Source of the DNA: Aureispira sp. CCB-QB1
GTDB taxonomy: Bacteria; Bacteroidota; Bacteroidia; Chitinophagales; Saprospiraceae
Direction of reading: 5' to 3'
Length of the DNA stretch: 64,000 nucleotides
NCBI RefSeq assembly: GCF_000724545.1
Contig: NZ_JHBV01000025.1
Location: 37,021-101,020 of the forward strand
Shown here in pieces: positions 35,588-45,148 of this stretch. Every line of letters begins with the position of its first letter. Position 1 is the first letter of the stretch. Under the pieces are notes generated by a model. That model did not search any database, was not told the DNA's origin, and saw nothing but the letters and a program-made list of their open reading frames with translations. Made by a program: the position numbers and the translations under genes.

Positions 35588-38500
35588 ATGCAAGGAAAAG
35601 CACTGATTAAATTTTTTACAGGCGTAGCATTATTGGTAGTTGCCTATCAATTTTTGCTTTGGTTCCCAACAAGAAGCGTGGAATCTAATGCAGACCAATA
35701 TGCAGCGGCAGCAGTTTCGCAAATGCCTGATTCAAATGTTAAAGAAGAACGTAGAGATTCGTTCCGTAATGCTTATTTAGATTCTGTTTCTAACAAACCT
35801 GTATTTAGCATACCGTTTGTTAAAAGCTACAATTATCAAGAATTAAAACAACAACAAATTGCTTGGGGATTAGACCTTCAAGGTGGTATGAGTGTTGTTA
35901 TGCAAGTAGATTTGCAAGAACTAATCATTGCATTGTCTGGCAAAAGCAGCAATCCAGAGTTTTTAAAGGCATTGGATCAAGCAAAAATAGCACAACAATC
36001 TGCACAAACAGATTATGTGACGTTGTTTGGACAAGAGTATGAAACGTTGACAGATTACCCTTTAGCGCGTTTGTTTTCTGTAAGTGAGCGTTTGAAAGGG
36101 GAAGTAACTGTAAATTCTACAAATGAAGAAGTATTGACAGCTATTCGTAAAGTAGCTGCTGAAACAGTAGAAAGCACATACAATTTATTGAAAAAACGTA
36201 TTGACCGTTACGGTGTTGCGCAACCAGTTGTTTCTTTAGATAAGAATACAGACAGAATTACAGTAGAATTGCCTGGTGTACGTAACCCTAAGCGTGCTAG
36301 AAAATACTTGGTTGCTACAGCTAACTTAGAGTTTTGGGAATTGCACCAAAATGCAGATATCCAAAATGAGTTGATTACTTTGAATGAAACGCTAAAAGAG
36401 CAACAAAAAATAAAAGAAGGATTACAAGATACTACTTCTAAAGTAGAGGAAGTGCCAACAGTAGCAGAAGAAACGCCTGATTCAACTGGTTTGGAAGGTG
36501 ATTCTACTTTGAGTGATTTAGGAAGCTTGGAAGGAGAAGGTGATTTGGCAGGTGATTCTACAGATATAGGACCATTGTTCAAAATCCTACAATTGAATTT
36601 TGCTCAGAATACTCAACAACTTTCTGGTGTAATTGGTTATGCAGAATTGTCTAACGTAGCAGCAGTAGAAGCTATGTTAAAAAGCAAAGCAGCTAAAAAA
36701 GCGTTGGGATCAAAAGCTAGATCAGTTCGTTTTGTATGGGATGCTAAGCCATTTGAAAGTACAGATGGCAAGAATTTCTTGGCACTATATGCTTTGAATA
36801 CAAAAGGAAGAGACAACTCTGTTTTGAGTGGAGAGCGTGTGGTACAATCATTCCCAACACCAAACCCAACAGGTAGCGGTTTTGCGGTATCGTTGAGTAT
36901 GGATCAAGAAGGAGCTCGTATATGGAAAAAAATGACAACAGATAATGTTGGTCGTCAAGTAGCCGTTGTTTTAGATAATAAAGTATACTCTGCTCCTAAT
37001 GTAAACGAGCCTATCCCTAACGGAAATACGTCTATTTCTGGAGGATTTGAAGAAGTAACAGAGGCAAAAGATTTGGCTAATATTTTGAGTATTGGTAAAT
37101 TGCCTGCAAGACCAGAAATTATTGAAGAAGCAGTTGTTGGACCTTCTTTGGGAGCAGCTACTGTATCAGCTGGTATTTGGTCATTGGTAGGTGGTTTTGT
37201 TTTGGTACTACTATATATGTTGGGATATTATGCAATGGCAGGTGTAATTGCTGTAATTGCTTTGTTCTTAAACGTATTCTTTATTTTTGGTTCTTTGGCT
37301 TCATTTGGTACTGTGTTGACATTGCCAGGTATTGCGGGTATCGTATTGACAATTGGTATGGCAGTGGATGCTAACGTAATTATCTTTGAGCGTATTCGTG
37401 AAGAATTGAGAGGCGGTCAAGATTGGAAAGCTGCGATTACAAAAGGATTTAGCCATTCGTATTCAGCGATTTTGGATGCTAACATCACGACATTGATTGT
37501 AGCGGCTATTCTGTACAACTTTGGTTTAGGACCAATTAAAGGTTTTGCGACAGTATTGATTATTGGTGTTGTTTGTTCAGTGTTCTCTGCGGTATTGATT
37601 GGTCGTATGATCTTTGATTCTTACATGGAAAGAAACAAAGAAGTAACGGTATGGGCTAGTTGGTCTAAGAATATTTTGGCAAACCCAGGAATTGATTTTG
37701 TCAGCAAGCGCAAAATTGCTTATGGTATCTCTGGATTGGTATTGACAGCAGGTATTGTTTCTATTTTAAACAACGGTTTTGAATTAGGGGTAGATCTACA
37801 AGGAGGTCGTTCTTATACGGTTCAATTTGCAGAAAATGTAGATGCTTCGGCTTTCAAAACAGAAATTGAGAAAGCATTTGCGACCGTAGAAAAAGACAAG
37901 GAAAATGTCAACAAAACAGTTGTAAGAGAGTTTAGCAAAGCTACACAAGCTAAAATTACAACTTCCTTCTTGCAAAAAGAATTGGAAATAGATGCAGATT
38001 CTGTTATTTTAAGAAAAGTGTACGAAGGAGCAAAAGCATATTCAGGAAACGATATTAGTTATGAAGATTTTGCAGCAGGAGAACCTGCAGAAGGCGGTCA
38101 AGCTGGCGGATTCTACTTGAGTGCATCTTCAAAAGTTGGACCTACTATTGCCGATGATATTCGCAATTCAGCTGGTTGGGCAGCAGGTTTGTCTTTGATA
38201 TTTATCTTCTTGTATATCTTCTTGCGATTTAGCAGATGGCAGTATAGTGCTGGTGCCTTAGCAGCATTGGTACATGATGTTCTGTTTGTTTTGTCAATCT
38301 TCTCTATTTTCAAAGGAATTTTACCATTCTCATTAGAGATTGATCAAGCATTTATTGCCGCTATTTTGACCGTAATTGGATATTCTATCAACGATACGGT
38401 GGTTGTATTTGACCGTATCCGTGAGGTAGGAAGAGATATGCAAGACAAAGCTTCGTTCAAAGAAATTGTCAACATTGCTGTTAACAATACAATTAGCCGT

Positions 38501-38731
38501 ACTTGTATTACGTCTTTAACTACCTTGTTAGTAGTTTTAATTTTGTTCCTATTTGGAGGATCTGGAATTAGCGGCTTTGCTTTTGCATTGTTGATTGGTA
38601 TCCTTGTTGGTACGTATTCTTCTATTTTTATCGCAACACCAGTTGTTGTAGACACAACAGGAGATCGCAATATTTTTGATGCACCTGTAGAAGAAGAAGT
38701 AAGTGCAGAAGATGAAACGCCACAGGTTTAA
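35588..38731 (+). CDS. secDF: Fused protein translocase SecDF
   Basis: The 1047-residue protein joins SecD and SecF in one chain, as usual in Bacteroidota; it is a proton-driven accessory of SecYEG that pulls exported proteins from the periplasmic side. The SecD half shows an N-terminal TM, the conserved LQGGMSVVMQVD motif (about 98), the P1 head (with an acidic insertion at about 270-325 rich in Glu, Thr, Ser and Gly), and five C-terminal TM helices with IAGIVLTIGMAVDANVIIFERIREE, here split by its D519-type DANV and FERIREEL. The SecF half starts near 700 with GVDLQGGRSYTV and contains YSINDTVVVFDRIRE. All typical proton-relay positions appear kept. It is isolated, with its own terminator. 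Confidence 0.96.
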   Translation: MQGKALIKFFTGVALLVVAYQFLLWFPTRSVESNADQYAAAAVSQMPDSNVKEERRDSFRNAYLDSVSNKPVFSIPFVKSYNYQELKQQQIAWGLDLQGGMSVVMQVDLQELIIALSGKSSNPEFLKALDQAKIAQQSAQTDYVTLFGQEYETLTDYPLARLFSVSERLKGEVTVNSTNEEVLTAIRKVAAETVESTYNLLKKRIDRYGVAQPVVSLDKNTDRITVELPGVRNPKRARKYLVATANLEFWELHQNADIQNELITLNETLKEQQKIKEGLQDTTSKVEEVPTVAEETPDSTGLEGDSTLSDLGSLEGEGDLAGDSTDIGPLFKILQLNFAQNTQQLSGVIGYAELSNVAAVEAMLKSKAAKKALGSKARSVRFVWDAKPFESTDGKNFLALYALNTKGRDNSVLSGERVVQSFPTPNPTGSGFAVSLSMDQEGARIWKKMTTDNVGRQVAVVLDNKVYSAPNVNEPIPNGNTSISGGFEEVTEAKDLANILSIGKLPARPEIIEEAVVGPSLGAATVSAGIWSLVGGFVLVLLYMLGYYAMAGVIAVIALFLNVFFIFGSLASFGTVLTLPGIAGIVLTIGMAVDANVIIFERIREELRGGQDWKAAITKGFSHSYSAILDANITTLIVAAILYNFGLGPIKGFATVLIIGVVCSVFSAVLIGRMIFDSYMERNKEVTVWASWSKNILANPGIDFVSKRKIAYGISGLVLTAGIVSILNNGFELGVDLQGGRSYTVQFAENVDASAFKTEIEKAFATVEKDKENVNKTVVREFSKATQAKITTSFLQKELEIDADSVILRKVYEGAKAYSGNDISYEDFAAGEPAEGGQAGGFYLSASSKVGPTIADDIRNSAGWAAGLSLIFIFLYIFLRFSRWQYSAGALAALVHDVLFVLSIFSIFKGILPFSLEIDQAFIAAILTVIGYSINDTVVVFDRIREVGRDMQDKASFKEIVNIAVNNTISRTCITSLTTLLVVLILFLFGGSGISGFAFALLIGILVGTYSSIFIATPVVVDTTGDRNIFDAPVEEEVSAEDETPQV

Positions 38732-39253
38732 GTAACGATTTAAAGGTTCTTGTCTAAAAAAACAATTGTTTTTATAAGGTCATAACCTTTATCCGCTTGC
38801 TTAATTAAACGTTAAATATATTTAAAATGGGCTGTCTCCTAAAGGGGGCAGCCTGTTTTTTTTGAACTAAAAATATCTTTTGTACAAAAAATACCTATCT
38901 TTGCCCCATCCAAAATGGACTGATTGTTGAGTAGAAGAATTTTTGAATGAACTATTCTTCTATTTGTTAATGAACAGTATCATGAGTTAATATTTAGGGA
39001 ATTAAGTATTGATTGAGTTATCTCTTTTATAAGGGAATTTTATTGATAATGAATTTGCTATGGTTGATTTGTGTGTATTGAAAAGGAACTAAATCAGCGA
39101 ATTATTCAAGAATCAATTTTATTTTAATAAAAAATAGAAGAGGGAATACAAAAGAAATTTTATCACCAAAATCAAGAAGAAAAAATTTCTTACAAAGGGT
39201 ACCTTCTTTTTTTTCTTCATAAGAAGCTCTCGCTTCACTAAAAGATATAAAAC
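38732..39253. other. 522-bp region after secDF
   Basis: It contains the secDF terminator (38830-38863) and a TATCTTTG -7-like box (38896-38903). The remainder is AT-rich; a run AAGAAAAAATTTCTT with a later T8 run just before 39240 could form a hairpin in the leader of the next gene. No gene supported. Confidence 0.45.
38830..38863 (+). terminator. Terminator of secDF
   Basis: The 10-bp stem GGCTGTCTCC (38830-38839) / GGGGGCAGCC (38844-38853), with two G-U pairs and a TAAA loop, is followed by TGTTTTTTTT. Confidence 0.85.
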
Positions 39254-39910
39254 ATGAAAGGAAACGATCAATTTGTATCAGCAAAGGATGAATCTCCAAG
39301 AATGTTTGAAAACGATATTTTAGACTATTTTTCAAGAGCACATCCGATTTCCGTACCGATTGTATTTGTGCCAATCATTCTTTATTTTTTGTACTCTGCT
39401 TTTGTCAATTATGGATTGACAGTCACGAATTTTGTCGCCTTGTTTTTTGCAGGTATTTTAGTTTGGACTTTGTTTGAGTACTTTCTACACCGTTATCTAT
39501 TCCATTGGCAAATTGATACCGACTGGGGTAGAAGATTACATTTTATGATTCACGGTTGCCATCACGATTACCCAAACGACTCAATGCGTTTGGTTATTCC
39601 AACAGGAGCTAGTTTGGTTTTGGCTGTGATCATGTACTGGTTTTTCTACTTCTTTATCGTGTATTTGTTTGGCGGTACGATAGGAATGCACCATGGTTTT
39701 TTTGCCTCTTTTGTAATGGGGTATGTAACTTATGACATGATGCACTATGCGACGCATTACGCAAAATTTAAAAACAAATGGTTTAGAGAAATTCAAAAGA
39801 ACCACTTAGACCATCATTATGTAGATCATGACAAAGGTTTTGGATTGAGTAATGTTTTCTGGGATAGAGTCTTTGGAACAGCTCAAGACAGTATCAAAAA
39901 GAAAAAATAA
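39254..39910 (+). CDS. Membrane fatty-acid hydroxylase / sterol-desaturase superfamily protein
   Basis: The 218-residue membrane di-iron enzyme has the full His-box set of the superfamily: HRYLFH (about 77), HGCHH (about 97), MHYATHYAKF and NHLDHHY near the C terminus. Four hydrophobic segments surround them. Length and spacing match fatty acid 2-hydroxylase-type members, which hydroxylate acyl chains of membrane lipids, such as sphingolipid-like or sulfonolipid species in Bacteroidota; the substrate here is an inference. Monocistronic, with a terminator directly behind it. Confidence 0.85.
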   Translation: MKGNDQFVSAKDESPRMFENDILDYFSRAHPISVPIVFVPIILYFLYSAFVNYGLTVTNFVALFFAGILVWTLFEYFLHRYLFHWQIDTDWGRRLHFMIHGCHHDYPNDSMRLVIPTGASLVLAVIMYWFFYFFIVYLFGGTIGMHHGFFASFVMGYVTYDMMHYATHYAKFKNKWFREIQKNHLDHHYVDHDKGFGLSNVFWDRVFGTAQDSIKKKK

Positions 39911-39925
39911 TTTGATTTTAATTCT

Positions 39926-39964
39926 AAAAAAGCTTCTGGAATATATTTTCAGAAGCTTTTTTTT
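39926..39964 (+). terminator. Terminator of the hydroxylase gene
   Basis: The stem AAAAAAGCTTCTG (39926-39938) / CAGAAGCTTTTTT (39950-39962) is followed by further T residues, 15 bases after the stop. Confidence 0.9.
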
Positions 39965-40088
39965 GTAACTTATATAGACCTTTTGCTTTGATTATGAAGG
40001 GTTTTGTTCTGGGAAATTTTATTAATGGCAATTGGGAGCGACAGAAAAAAGCCAAGTAACAGAATTTATTAACTAAAACTATAAGCAT

Positions 40089-40709
40089 ATGCAACAAAAA
40101 ATTTTACACTTAATTTTTCTTTTTTTATGGAGTAGTTTCTGCCTAAAAGCACAAACAGACTCCATTAACATGACCAGTTTTGTAGGGGTACCTACAGATG
40201 TGGGAATAGACATTATGTGGACGACAGATGGAGAACACAATGTAGCGTATTTTACATTGGAACGTTCTTTAGATGCCATGAGCTTTGAACCAGTCAAAGT
40301 CGTGAAACCTCATAAGGATGTGTCAGGAAAGAAAACGTATGCCTACAGCGATGAAAATATATTCAGAGCTCAAGTTTACTACCGAATAACAACACAATTG
40401 TCAACAAGTCAAAAAACATCTACCATTATTGCTGTTGTGCGCAATGATCGCTTGAATTTGCCAAATATTATGATTTACCCTACGATCACAAGCCACTCTG
40501 TTAATGTAGTCAAAAATTCGACAGAGGACTTGTCAGGTGCTTACATTCGTGTTTTTGATATGTCAGGGCATTTGTTGATCAACAAACCTGTAAAAGGGAA
40601 TTTTTTAGTAGAAACGATTGATGTTTCTACGTACGAAGCAGGAGCCTATGTCATTGAATTATACAAAGATAAATTTGCCAAACAAGCAAAATTTATCAAG
40701 CAATACTAG
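40089..40709 (+). CDS. T9SS-sorted secreted protein (type A sorting domain)
   Basis: The 206-residue protein has a signal peptide (MQQKILHLIFLFLWSSFCLK, cleaved near AQT), a fibronectin-III-like or beta-sandwich middle (VDIMWTTDGEHNVAYFTLERS-type pattern, residues about 25-120, quoted by parts), and a C-terminal type A sorting domain (IMIYPTITSHSVNVV, YIRVFDMSGHLL, TYEAGAYVIELY, final KFIKQY). It should be exported by Sec, then taken to the surface or medium by the type IX system. It is little more than a sorting domain with one short module, so the cargo function is unclear. Ends in a long hairpin (40736-40839). Confidence 0.85.
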   Translation: MQQKILHLIFLFLWSSFCLKAQTDSINMTSFVGVPTDVGIDIMWTTDGEHNVAYFTLERSLDAMSFEPVKVVKPHKDVSGKKTYAYSDENIFRAQVYYRITTQLSTSQKTSTIIAVVRNDRLNLPNIMIYPTITSHSVNVVKNSTEDLSGAYIRVFDMSGHLLINKPVKGNFLVETIDVSTYEAGAYVIELYKDKFAKQAKFIKQY

Positions 40710-40735
40710 TTAGGCAGATTATCTAAACCAAAATT

Positions 40736-40839
40736 AAAAAACAGTTCTAAGAATTCGTCTAAAAGTTGTAATCCCCATTCGTTGTTGATAGAGGAAGAAT
40801 AATTTTTAGAAATACTCTAAATTCTTAGAACTGTTTTTT
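40736..40839 (+). terminator. Long 20-bp hairpin terminator with structured loop
   Basis: AAAAAACAGTTCTAAGAATT (40736-40755) pairs perfectly with AATTCTTAGAACTGTTTTTT (40820-40839). The 64-nt loop has an inner pairing (TCTAAAA with TTTTTAGA). It ends 14 bases before the ATG of the next gene. Confidence 0.75.
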
Positions 40840-40840
40840 T

Positions 40841-40848
40841 TATCTTTG
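40841..40848 (+). promoter_or_regulatory. -7 box abutting the methyltransferase start codon
   Basis: TATCTTTG matches the TAnnTTTG -7 box and lies 4 bases before the ATG at 40853. If used, the transcript would start at or very near the start codon, i.e. be leaderless. No clear -33 TTG; the upstream position is inside the terminator stem. Confidence 0.35.
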
Positions 40849-40852
40849 AACC

Positions 40853-41590
40853 ATGAAAGAAATTGAGTTTAAAGAAGTTGATCAAGTTGGAGGGGATACT
40901 CTAGACGTCATCAGTAACGCTAATAAGTTCAATCGTTGGACTTATGATACCATACGCCCTTTTTGCAAAGGAAAGATCTTAGAAATAGGAAGTGGCGTTG
41001 GGAATATTTCTCAGTTTTTTTTGGAAGATGGTGCACCTATTTTACTCTCCGATATTCGTAAAGGCTATTGTAGCGAGCTCAAACACAAATTCCAAGCGTA
41101 CCCGAATTTGGAAGGAGTAGAACTAATTGATTTGGTTGACCCTGCTTTTGACGAAAAGTTTAAGAATTTATTAGGTACTTTTGATACCCTTTTTTCACTA
41201 AATGTTGTGGAGCATATCTATGATGATAATTTAGCGATTCACAATGCAAAAAAATTACTCAAAAAAGGAGGTCGTTTAATTATCTTGGTACCATCTTATC
41301 AATTTCTATTTAATGGTTTAGACAAGGAATTAGATCATTATAGACGTTATAATAAAAAGACATTGAGTGCGCTTTTTGATAAAAATGATCTAAAAATTAT
41401 CAACAAGCAGTACTTCAATTTTATGGGAATATTTGCTTGGTTTATTTCTGGAAAATTGCAAAGAAACGAAACCATTCCAGAAGGACAAATGGGCTTATAC
41501 AATGCGTTAGTGCCTATTTTTAAGATAATTGACCACATCGTATTTAGAGCAGCAGGTTTGTCTACAATTGTAGTAGGCGAAAAGAAATAA
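40853..41590 (+). CDS. Class I SAM-dependent methyltransferase
   Basis: The 245-residue enzyme has a standard glycine-rich SAM motif (KILEIGSGVGNISQFF, about 43-58), an acidic residue ending strand 2 (ILLSDIRKGY), and the LFSLNVVEHIYDD motif typical of methyltransferase type 11/12. The stretch KELDHYRRYNKKTL resembles small-molecule or glycan methyltransferases that sit beside glycosyltransferase genes. Substrate unknown. It stands alone between a terminator and a repeat-containing gap. Confidence 0.8.
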   Translation: MKEIEFKEVDQVGGDTLDVISNANKFNRWTYDTIRPFCKGKILEIGSGVGNISQFFLEDGAPILLSDIRKGYCSELKHKFQAYPNLEGVELIDLVDPAFDEKFKNLLGTFDTLFSLNVVEHIYDDNLAIHNAKKLLKKGGRLIILVPSYQFLFNGLDKELDHYRRYNKKTLSALFDKNDLKIINKQYFNFMGIFAWFISGKLQRNETIPEGQMGLYNALVPIFKIIDHIVFRAAGLSTIVVGEKK

Positions 41591-41691
41591 AGTTGCTTTG
41601 GGCAAGCTTTCTCCAAGTTTTAAAATCGGGTAATCACTAGCACAAAACCTTAATGAATTACATCGCTACTTAATAGATTACCGCCAACCAA

Positions 41692-41733
41692 CAATAGTTA
41701 ACTGAAACCACGCAGTAGCAACGAACTACTAAA
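41692..41733 (+). repeat. Dispersed repeat R1 copy
   Basis: ACAATAGTTAACTGAAACCA then CGCAGTAGCAACGAACTACT; the left half and CCACGCAGTAGC core are kept, the right end is rearranged. It lies 150 bp upstream of the PBP1C start. Confidence 0.75.
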
Positions 41734-41882
41734 CCAAATAACGAGCAAAAATTACCAAATACTAAAGCACCCTTCTTTTATGAGGGATCGGTTCGATGTT
41801 TGAAATAAATAGTTCGTTGATTAGAAACCTAGGAAACCTCAACCTAGGGCTATTTCATAATGTTTATATTGACTCCCATAGA

Positions 41883-44291
41883 ATGAGAACGCTAAAAAAA
41901 CATCCTAAAAAAATACTTGCTTGCTTCTTACTTTGTAGCATAGTTTATTATTATTGTTTGCCCCAAAAGTTATTTCAAGACCCCGTTTCTACCGTTTTAT
42001 TTGATAAAAAGGGAGCTTTATTAGGAGCTAAAATAGCAACCGATGGTCAATGGCGTTTCCCACACAATGATAGCGTACCAGACAAGTTTAAACAGGCGAT
42101 TATAGCGTTTGAAGACAAGCGATTTGAAGACCATTGGGGCGTTGACATATGGGCTATATTGAGAGCAATACGATTGAACACACAACAAGGTCGTCGAGTG
42201 AGTGGGGGGAGTACCATTACAATGCAAACCCTTCGAATGGCTCGCAAAAATCCACAACGTACCCTTGTTGAAAAAGTCAAAGAAGCTATCTTGGCTACTC
42301 GATTAGAATGGTCGTATTCTAAAGAGAAAATATTGGCTATGTATGCTTCTAATGCCCCTTTTGGTGGGAATGTAGTTGGGTTAGATGCTGCTGCATGGAA
42401 GTATTTTGGAAGAAGTGCCGCTCAATTATCTTGGGCAGAGTCGTGTATGTTGGCCGTATTGCCGAATAGTCCTAGTTTGATCCATTTGGGAAGAAATCGG
42501 ACTAAATTAAAAAAGAAACGAGATTGGTTATTATCAAAACTTTGTGCCAATGGTGCCATGGACAGCATTACTTGCCAATTGGCACAGTTAGAACGTTTGC
42601 CTGACAAACCCAAACCATTGCCTCGTTGGAGTCCTCATTTGTTGGAACGTGTCCATCAAGAACTTGTTTTGAGTCAGCAACACAAAGGGATTATACATTC
42701 TACTATTGATTTGAATTTACAAGTTCAAGTGAATGAAATTTTGGATCGCCATTATCAAGTTTTAAAATCAAATGAAATTTATAATGCAGCAGCTTTGGTA
42801 GTAGATGTGGCAACAGGGGATGTAATCGCCTATGCTGGGAATGTGCCGCACGCTGCTCAGGAGCACAGCCCTGCTGTTGATATTATTACAGCACCTAGAA
42901 GCAGTGGCTCTATTTTAAAACCTTTTTTGTATGCGGCGATGCTACACGATGGAGAAATGACTTCACAAACCTTATTGCCAGATATACCATCGCATTTTGG
43001 CGGATATACACCTAAAAATTATGATAAGAGTTATTCGGGGGCAGTACAGGCGAATCAAGTAATTACGAGATCCCTAAATATTCCCTCTGTACACATGTTA
43101 AAGCGTTATGGTATGATGCGTTTTGCGGATAAACTGAGACGGGTTGGAATGACCACTTTGGCGCATTCTGCCAAGCATTATGGATTGACATTAATTTTAG
43201 GGGGTGCCGAGACTAGTTTGTGGGATTTGGGAGCAATGTATGGTGGAATGGCTCGAAATTTAGCCAATAGTTATACCTATAATGGTTTGTATGATTCTAA
43301 TAATTTTAGAGCATTAAATTACTTAAAAGAAAATTCTCAAGGAGTATTAAAAGGAGAGGAGCAAAATAAATTACAAAAAAATACGCCTTTATCAGCAGGG
43401 GCTATTTGGCATACCTTTCAAGCCATGCAGGAAGTTGTTCGCCCCAATGAGGAAGTCTTTTGGAAAAGTTTTCCTTCAGCGCACCGAGTAGCGTGGAAAA
43501 CAGGAACAAGCTTTGGGTTTAGAGATGCTTGGGCAGTGGGTTGTACTCCAAAGTATGTTGTGGCTGTTTGGGCGGGCAATGCCGATGGAGAAGGGCGTCC
43601 AGGTCTGGTTGGTGTGCATGCCGCTGCTCCAATTTTATTTGATATTTTTCATGTGCTAAACCCAGGAAGGCTTTGGTTTGAAAAACCACATGATGACTTG
43701 GTCGATTTGGCTGTCTGTGCCCATAGTGGACATATTGCTTCGGAGTATTGTACGAATGTGATTAGAAGGGCAGAACCTAAAGTTGCGACTAAATCTAAGG
43801 TTTGTCCTTATCATAAAAGAATTCATTTATCCAAAGATGGCAATTATCAAGTGCACAGCGATTGTGTATCGCCAATGGATATGCAACATGCTAATTACTT
43901 TGTTTTACCTCCCACTCAAAGTTGGTATTATAGAAAAAAACATCCTAGTTATAAAATCCTGCCTGAGTATAGAAGTGATTGTAAAAATAGTCTTGCTAGT
44001 CATCAAAAAAAACAGATGGCATTGGTTTATCCAGAGGCTAATATGAAAATTTATGTACCAACAAATTTAGATGAAACCAAAAGTAGAACGGTTTTTGAAG
44101 CAAAACATACCAATGCTTCTACTCAAATTTTTTGGCACTTAGACAATGTTTATATTGGTCAAACTCAAGAATTGCATTATATGGAGTTAAATCCTGAGGC
44201 AGGAATGCACACCATTACGATTGTAGATGAAGATGGAAGTGCGATTAGTCGCCAATTTGAGATTATTGCTTCTGAGGATGAGGAAAGCTAG
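41883..44291 (+). CDS. pbpC: Penicillin-binding protein 1C
   Basis: The 802-residue bifunctional peptidoglycan synthase starts at the ATG at 41883; the frame extends upstream to 41796 but without a sensible N terminus. A short cytoplasmic tail and TM (KILACFLLCSIVYYY) lead to the GT51 glycosyltransferase (FEDKRFEDHWG with the catalytic Glu near 75; GGSTITMQTLRM) and a transpeptidase domain with SGSILKPF (catalytic Ser near 341), SLN (RSLNIPSV) and KTG (WKTGTSFGFRDAWA near 538). The BiPBP_C C-terminal domain follows, which sets PBP1C apart from PBP1A/1B. Alpha2-macroglobulin, its common partner, is not adjacent. Confidence 0.93.
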   Translation: MRTLKKHPKKILACFLLCSIVYYYCLPQKLFQDPVSTVLFDKKGALLGAKIATDGQWRFPHNDSVPDKFKQAIIAFEDKRFEDHWGVDIWAILRAIRLNTQQGRRVSGGSTITMQTLRMARKNPQRTLVEKVKEAILATRLEWSYSKEKILAMYASNAPFGGNVVGLDAAAWKYFGRSAAQLSWAESCMLAVLPNSPSLIHLGRNRTKLKKKRDWLLSKLCANGAMDSITCQLAQLERLPDKPKPLPRWSPHLLERVHQELVLSQQHKGIIHSTIDLNLQVQVNEILDRHYQVLKSNEIYNAAALVVDVATGDVIAYAGNVPHAAQEHSPAVDIITAPRSSGSILKPFLYAAMLHDGEMTSQTLLPDIPSHFGGYTPKNYDKSYSGAVQANQVITRSLNIPSVHMLKRYGMMRFADKLRRVGMTTLAHSAKHYGLTLILGGAETSLWDLGAMYGGMARNLANSYTYNGLYDSNNFRALNYLKENSQGVLKGEEQNKLQKNTPLSAGAIWHTFQAMQEVVRPNEEVFWKSFPSAHRVAWKTGTSFGFRDAWAVGCTPKYVVAVWAGNADGEGRPGLVGVHAAAPILFDIFHVLNPGRLWFEKPHDDLVDLAVCAHSGHIASEYCTNVIRRAEPKVATKSKVCPYHKRIHLSKDGNYQVHSDCVSPMDMQHANYFVLPPTQSWYYRKKHPSYKILPEYRSDCKNSLASHQKKQMALVYPEANMKIYVPTNLDETKSRTVFEAKHTNASTQIFWHLDNVYIGQTQELHYMELNPEAGMHTITIVDEDGSAISRQFEIIASEDEES

Positions 44292-44355
44292 AAAAATGTC
44301 TCCTTATTCAAATTGTATTTTTGCTATTATTAACAAAAAAAGTTATCTTGTATAG

Positions 44356-44688
44356 ATGTCAAAAAAAAGTAAAATACATAGAGGACGCTTTCAAGCCCAA
44401 GGCAATGGTTTAGAAGAGTCAGAATCATGGGCACAAGATAAACCACTTTCCGTTTCTAGTGCACTTGCGCTATTACGTAGTTTGATTGCTAAACTAACTC
44501 CTAGTGATTACGCCAAACGAAAGAAAGCATTTGAAAAAGCAGAAGAATTTGTAGAAAATGCAAGTGAAAATGGAGGGATATTTGCTGTGATAAAAAAGAC
44601 CTTTAAGGTAAAAGGTTCTAAAGATGAACGGGTAGATATAGAAGTGTTAGGTGGTAAAGCGTTTGTTAAAAATGATGAAAATGAATAA
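44356..44688 (+). CDS. Small protein with HRGRFQAQG motif, first gene of a two-gene cassette
   Basis: The 110-residue protein opens KKSKIHRGRFQAQG (basic N terminus), continues LEESESWAQDKPL, then a helical region (SALALLRSLIAKLTPSDYAK and KRKKAFEKAEEFVENA) and ends in a beta-rich tail (RVDIEVLGGKAFV). The pattern RGRxQAQG...E.SE.W...KTF...RVDIEV strikes me as a recurring small-protein family, but I cannot name a characterised member. It is followed after 2 bp by a second small gene, so the two form a unit. No signal peptide or TM. Function unknown. Confidence 0.65.
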   Translation: MSKKSKIHRGRFQAQGNGLEESESWAQDKPLSVSSALALLRSLIAKLTPSDYAKRKKAFEKAEEFVENASENGGIFAVIKKTFKVKGSKDERVDIEVLGGKAFVKNDENE

Positions 44689-44690
44689 AA

Positions 44691-45134
44691 ATGGTTGCTG
44701 TAGTTAGAGAAAAAGATTTTCTGTACAAAAATTTTTTAGAGAAAAAGAAGATTTACAGTCAAAATGAATCTTATTGGAAGAGATATGTAAGAAATGTACT
44801 AGAACCTAAAGTGATAGAACATGAATTTTGGTTGAAGAATGAATATGCCAATGGTACTAAAATTTATGATGGTAATCCAATTTATAGTGCAAAATTGCAA
44901 AATAGAAAAGCAATTAGAATAATACAAGAAGAACCAGAAAGTGATACACTTCAAATTTCTGCTTGGATTGAAGAAATAGAAGATGAACACCAAAATAAAA
45001 TAGAAGAATTGGTTATCTCTTTGGAATTAACAAGAACTACTCGAAAACTTGCGTTAGAATTAATCAAGGAGTGGGCATTGGATGAAGTATCAAAGGAAAA
45101 AATGATGTCTTGGATACCAGAAAAAATTGATTAA
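44691..45134 (+). CDS. Small acidic protein, second gene of the cassette
   Basis: The 147-residue protein begins 2 bp after the HRGRFQAQG gene. It is predicted soluble and helical at both ends, with a beta-rich middle (AIRIIQEEPESDTLQISAWIEEIEDEHQ, quoted in parts). No catalytic motif is recognised. The tight pairing of a basic-N-terminus small protein with an acidic partner recalls toxin-antitoxin or effector-immunity units, but nothing here proves that. A terminator follows at 45149. Confidence 0.6.
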   Translation: MVAVVREKDFLYKNFLEKKKIYSQNESYWKRYVRNVLEPKVIEHEFWLKNEYANGTKIYDGNPIYSAKLQNRKAIRIIQEEPESDTLQISAWIEEIEDEHQNKIEELVISLELTRTTRKLALELIKEWALDEVSKEKMMSWIPEKID

Positions 45135-45148
45135 TAATTTTTTATAGA

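Noticed and set aside
36208..36582. 124-codon antisense frame in secDF
   Set aside because: Ser/Pro-rich product arising opposite the Glu/Thr/Ser-rich insertion of SecD; composition artefact.
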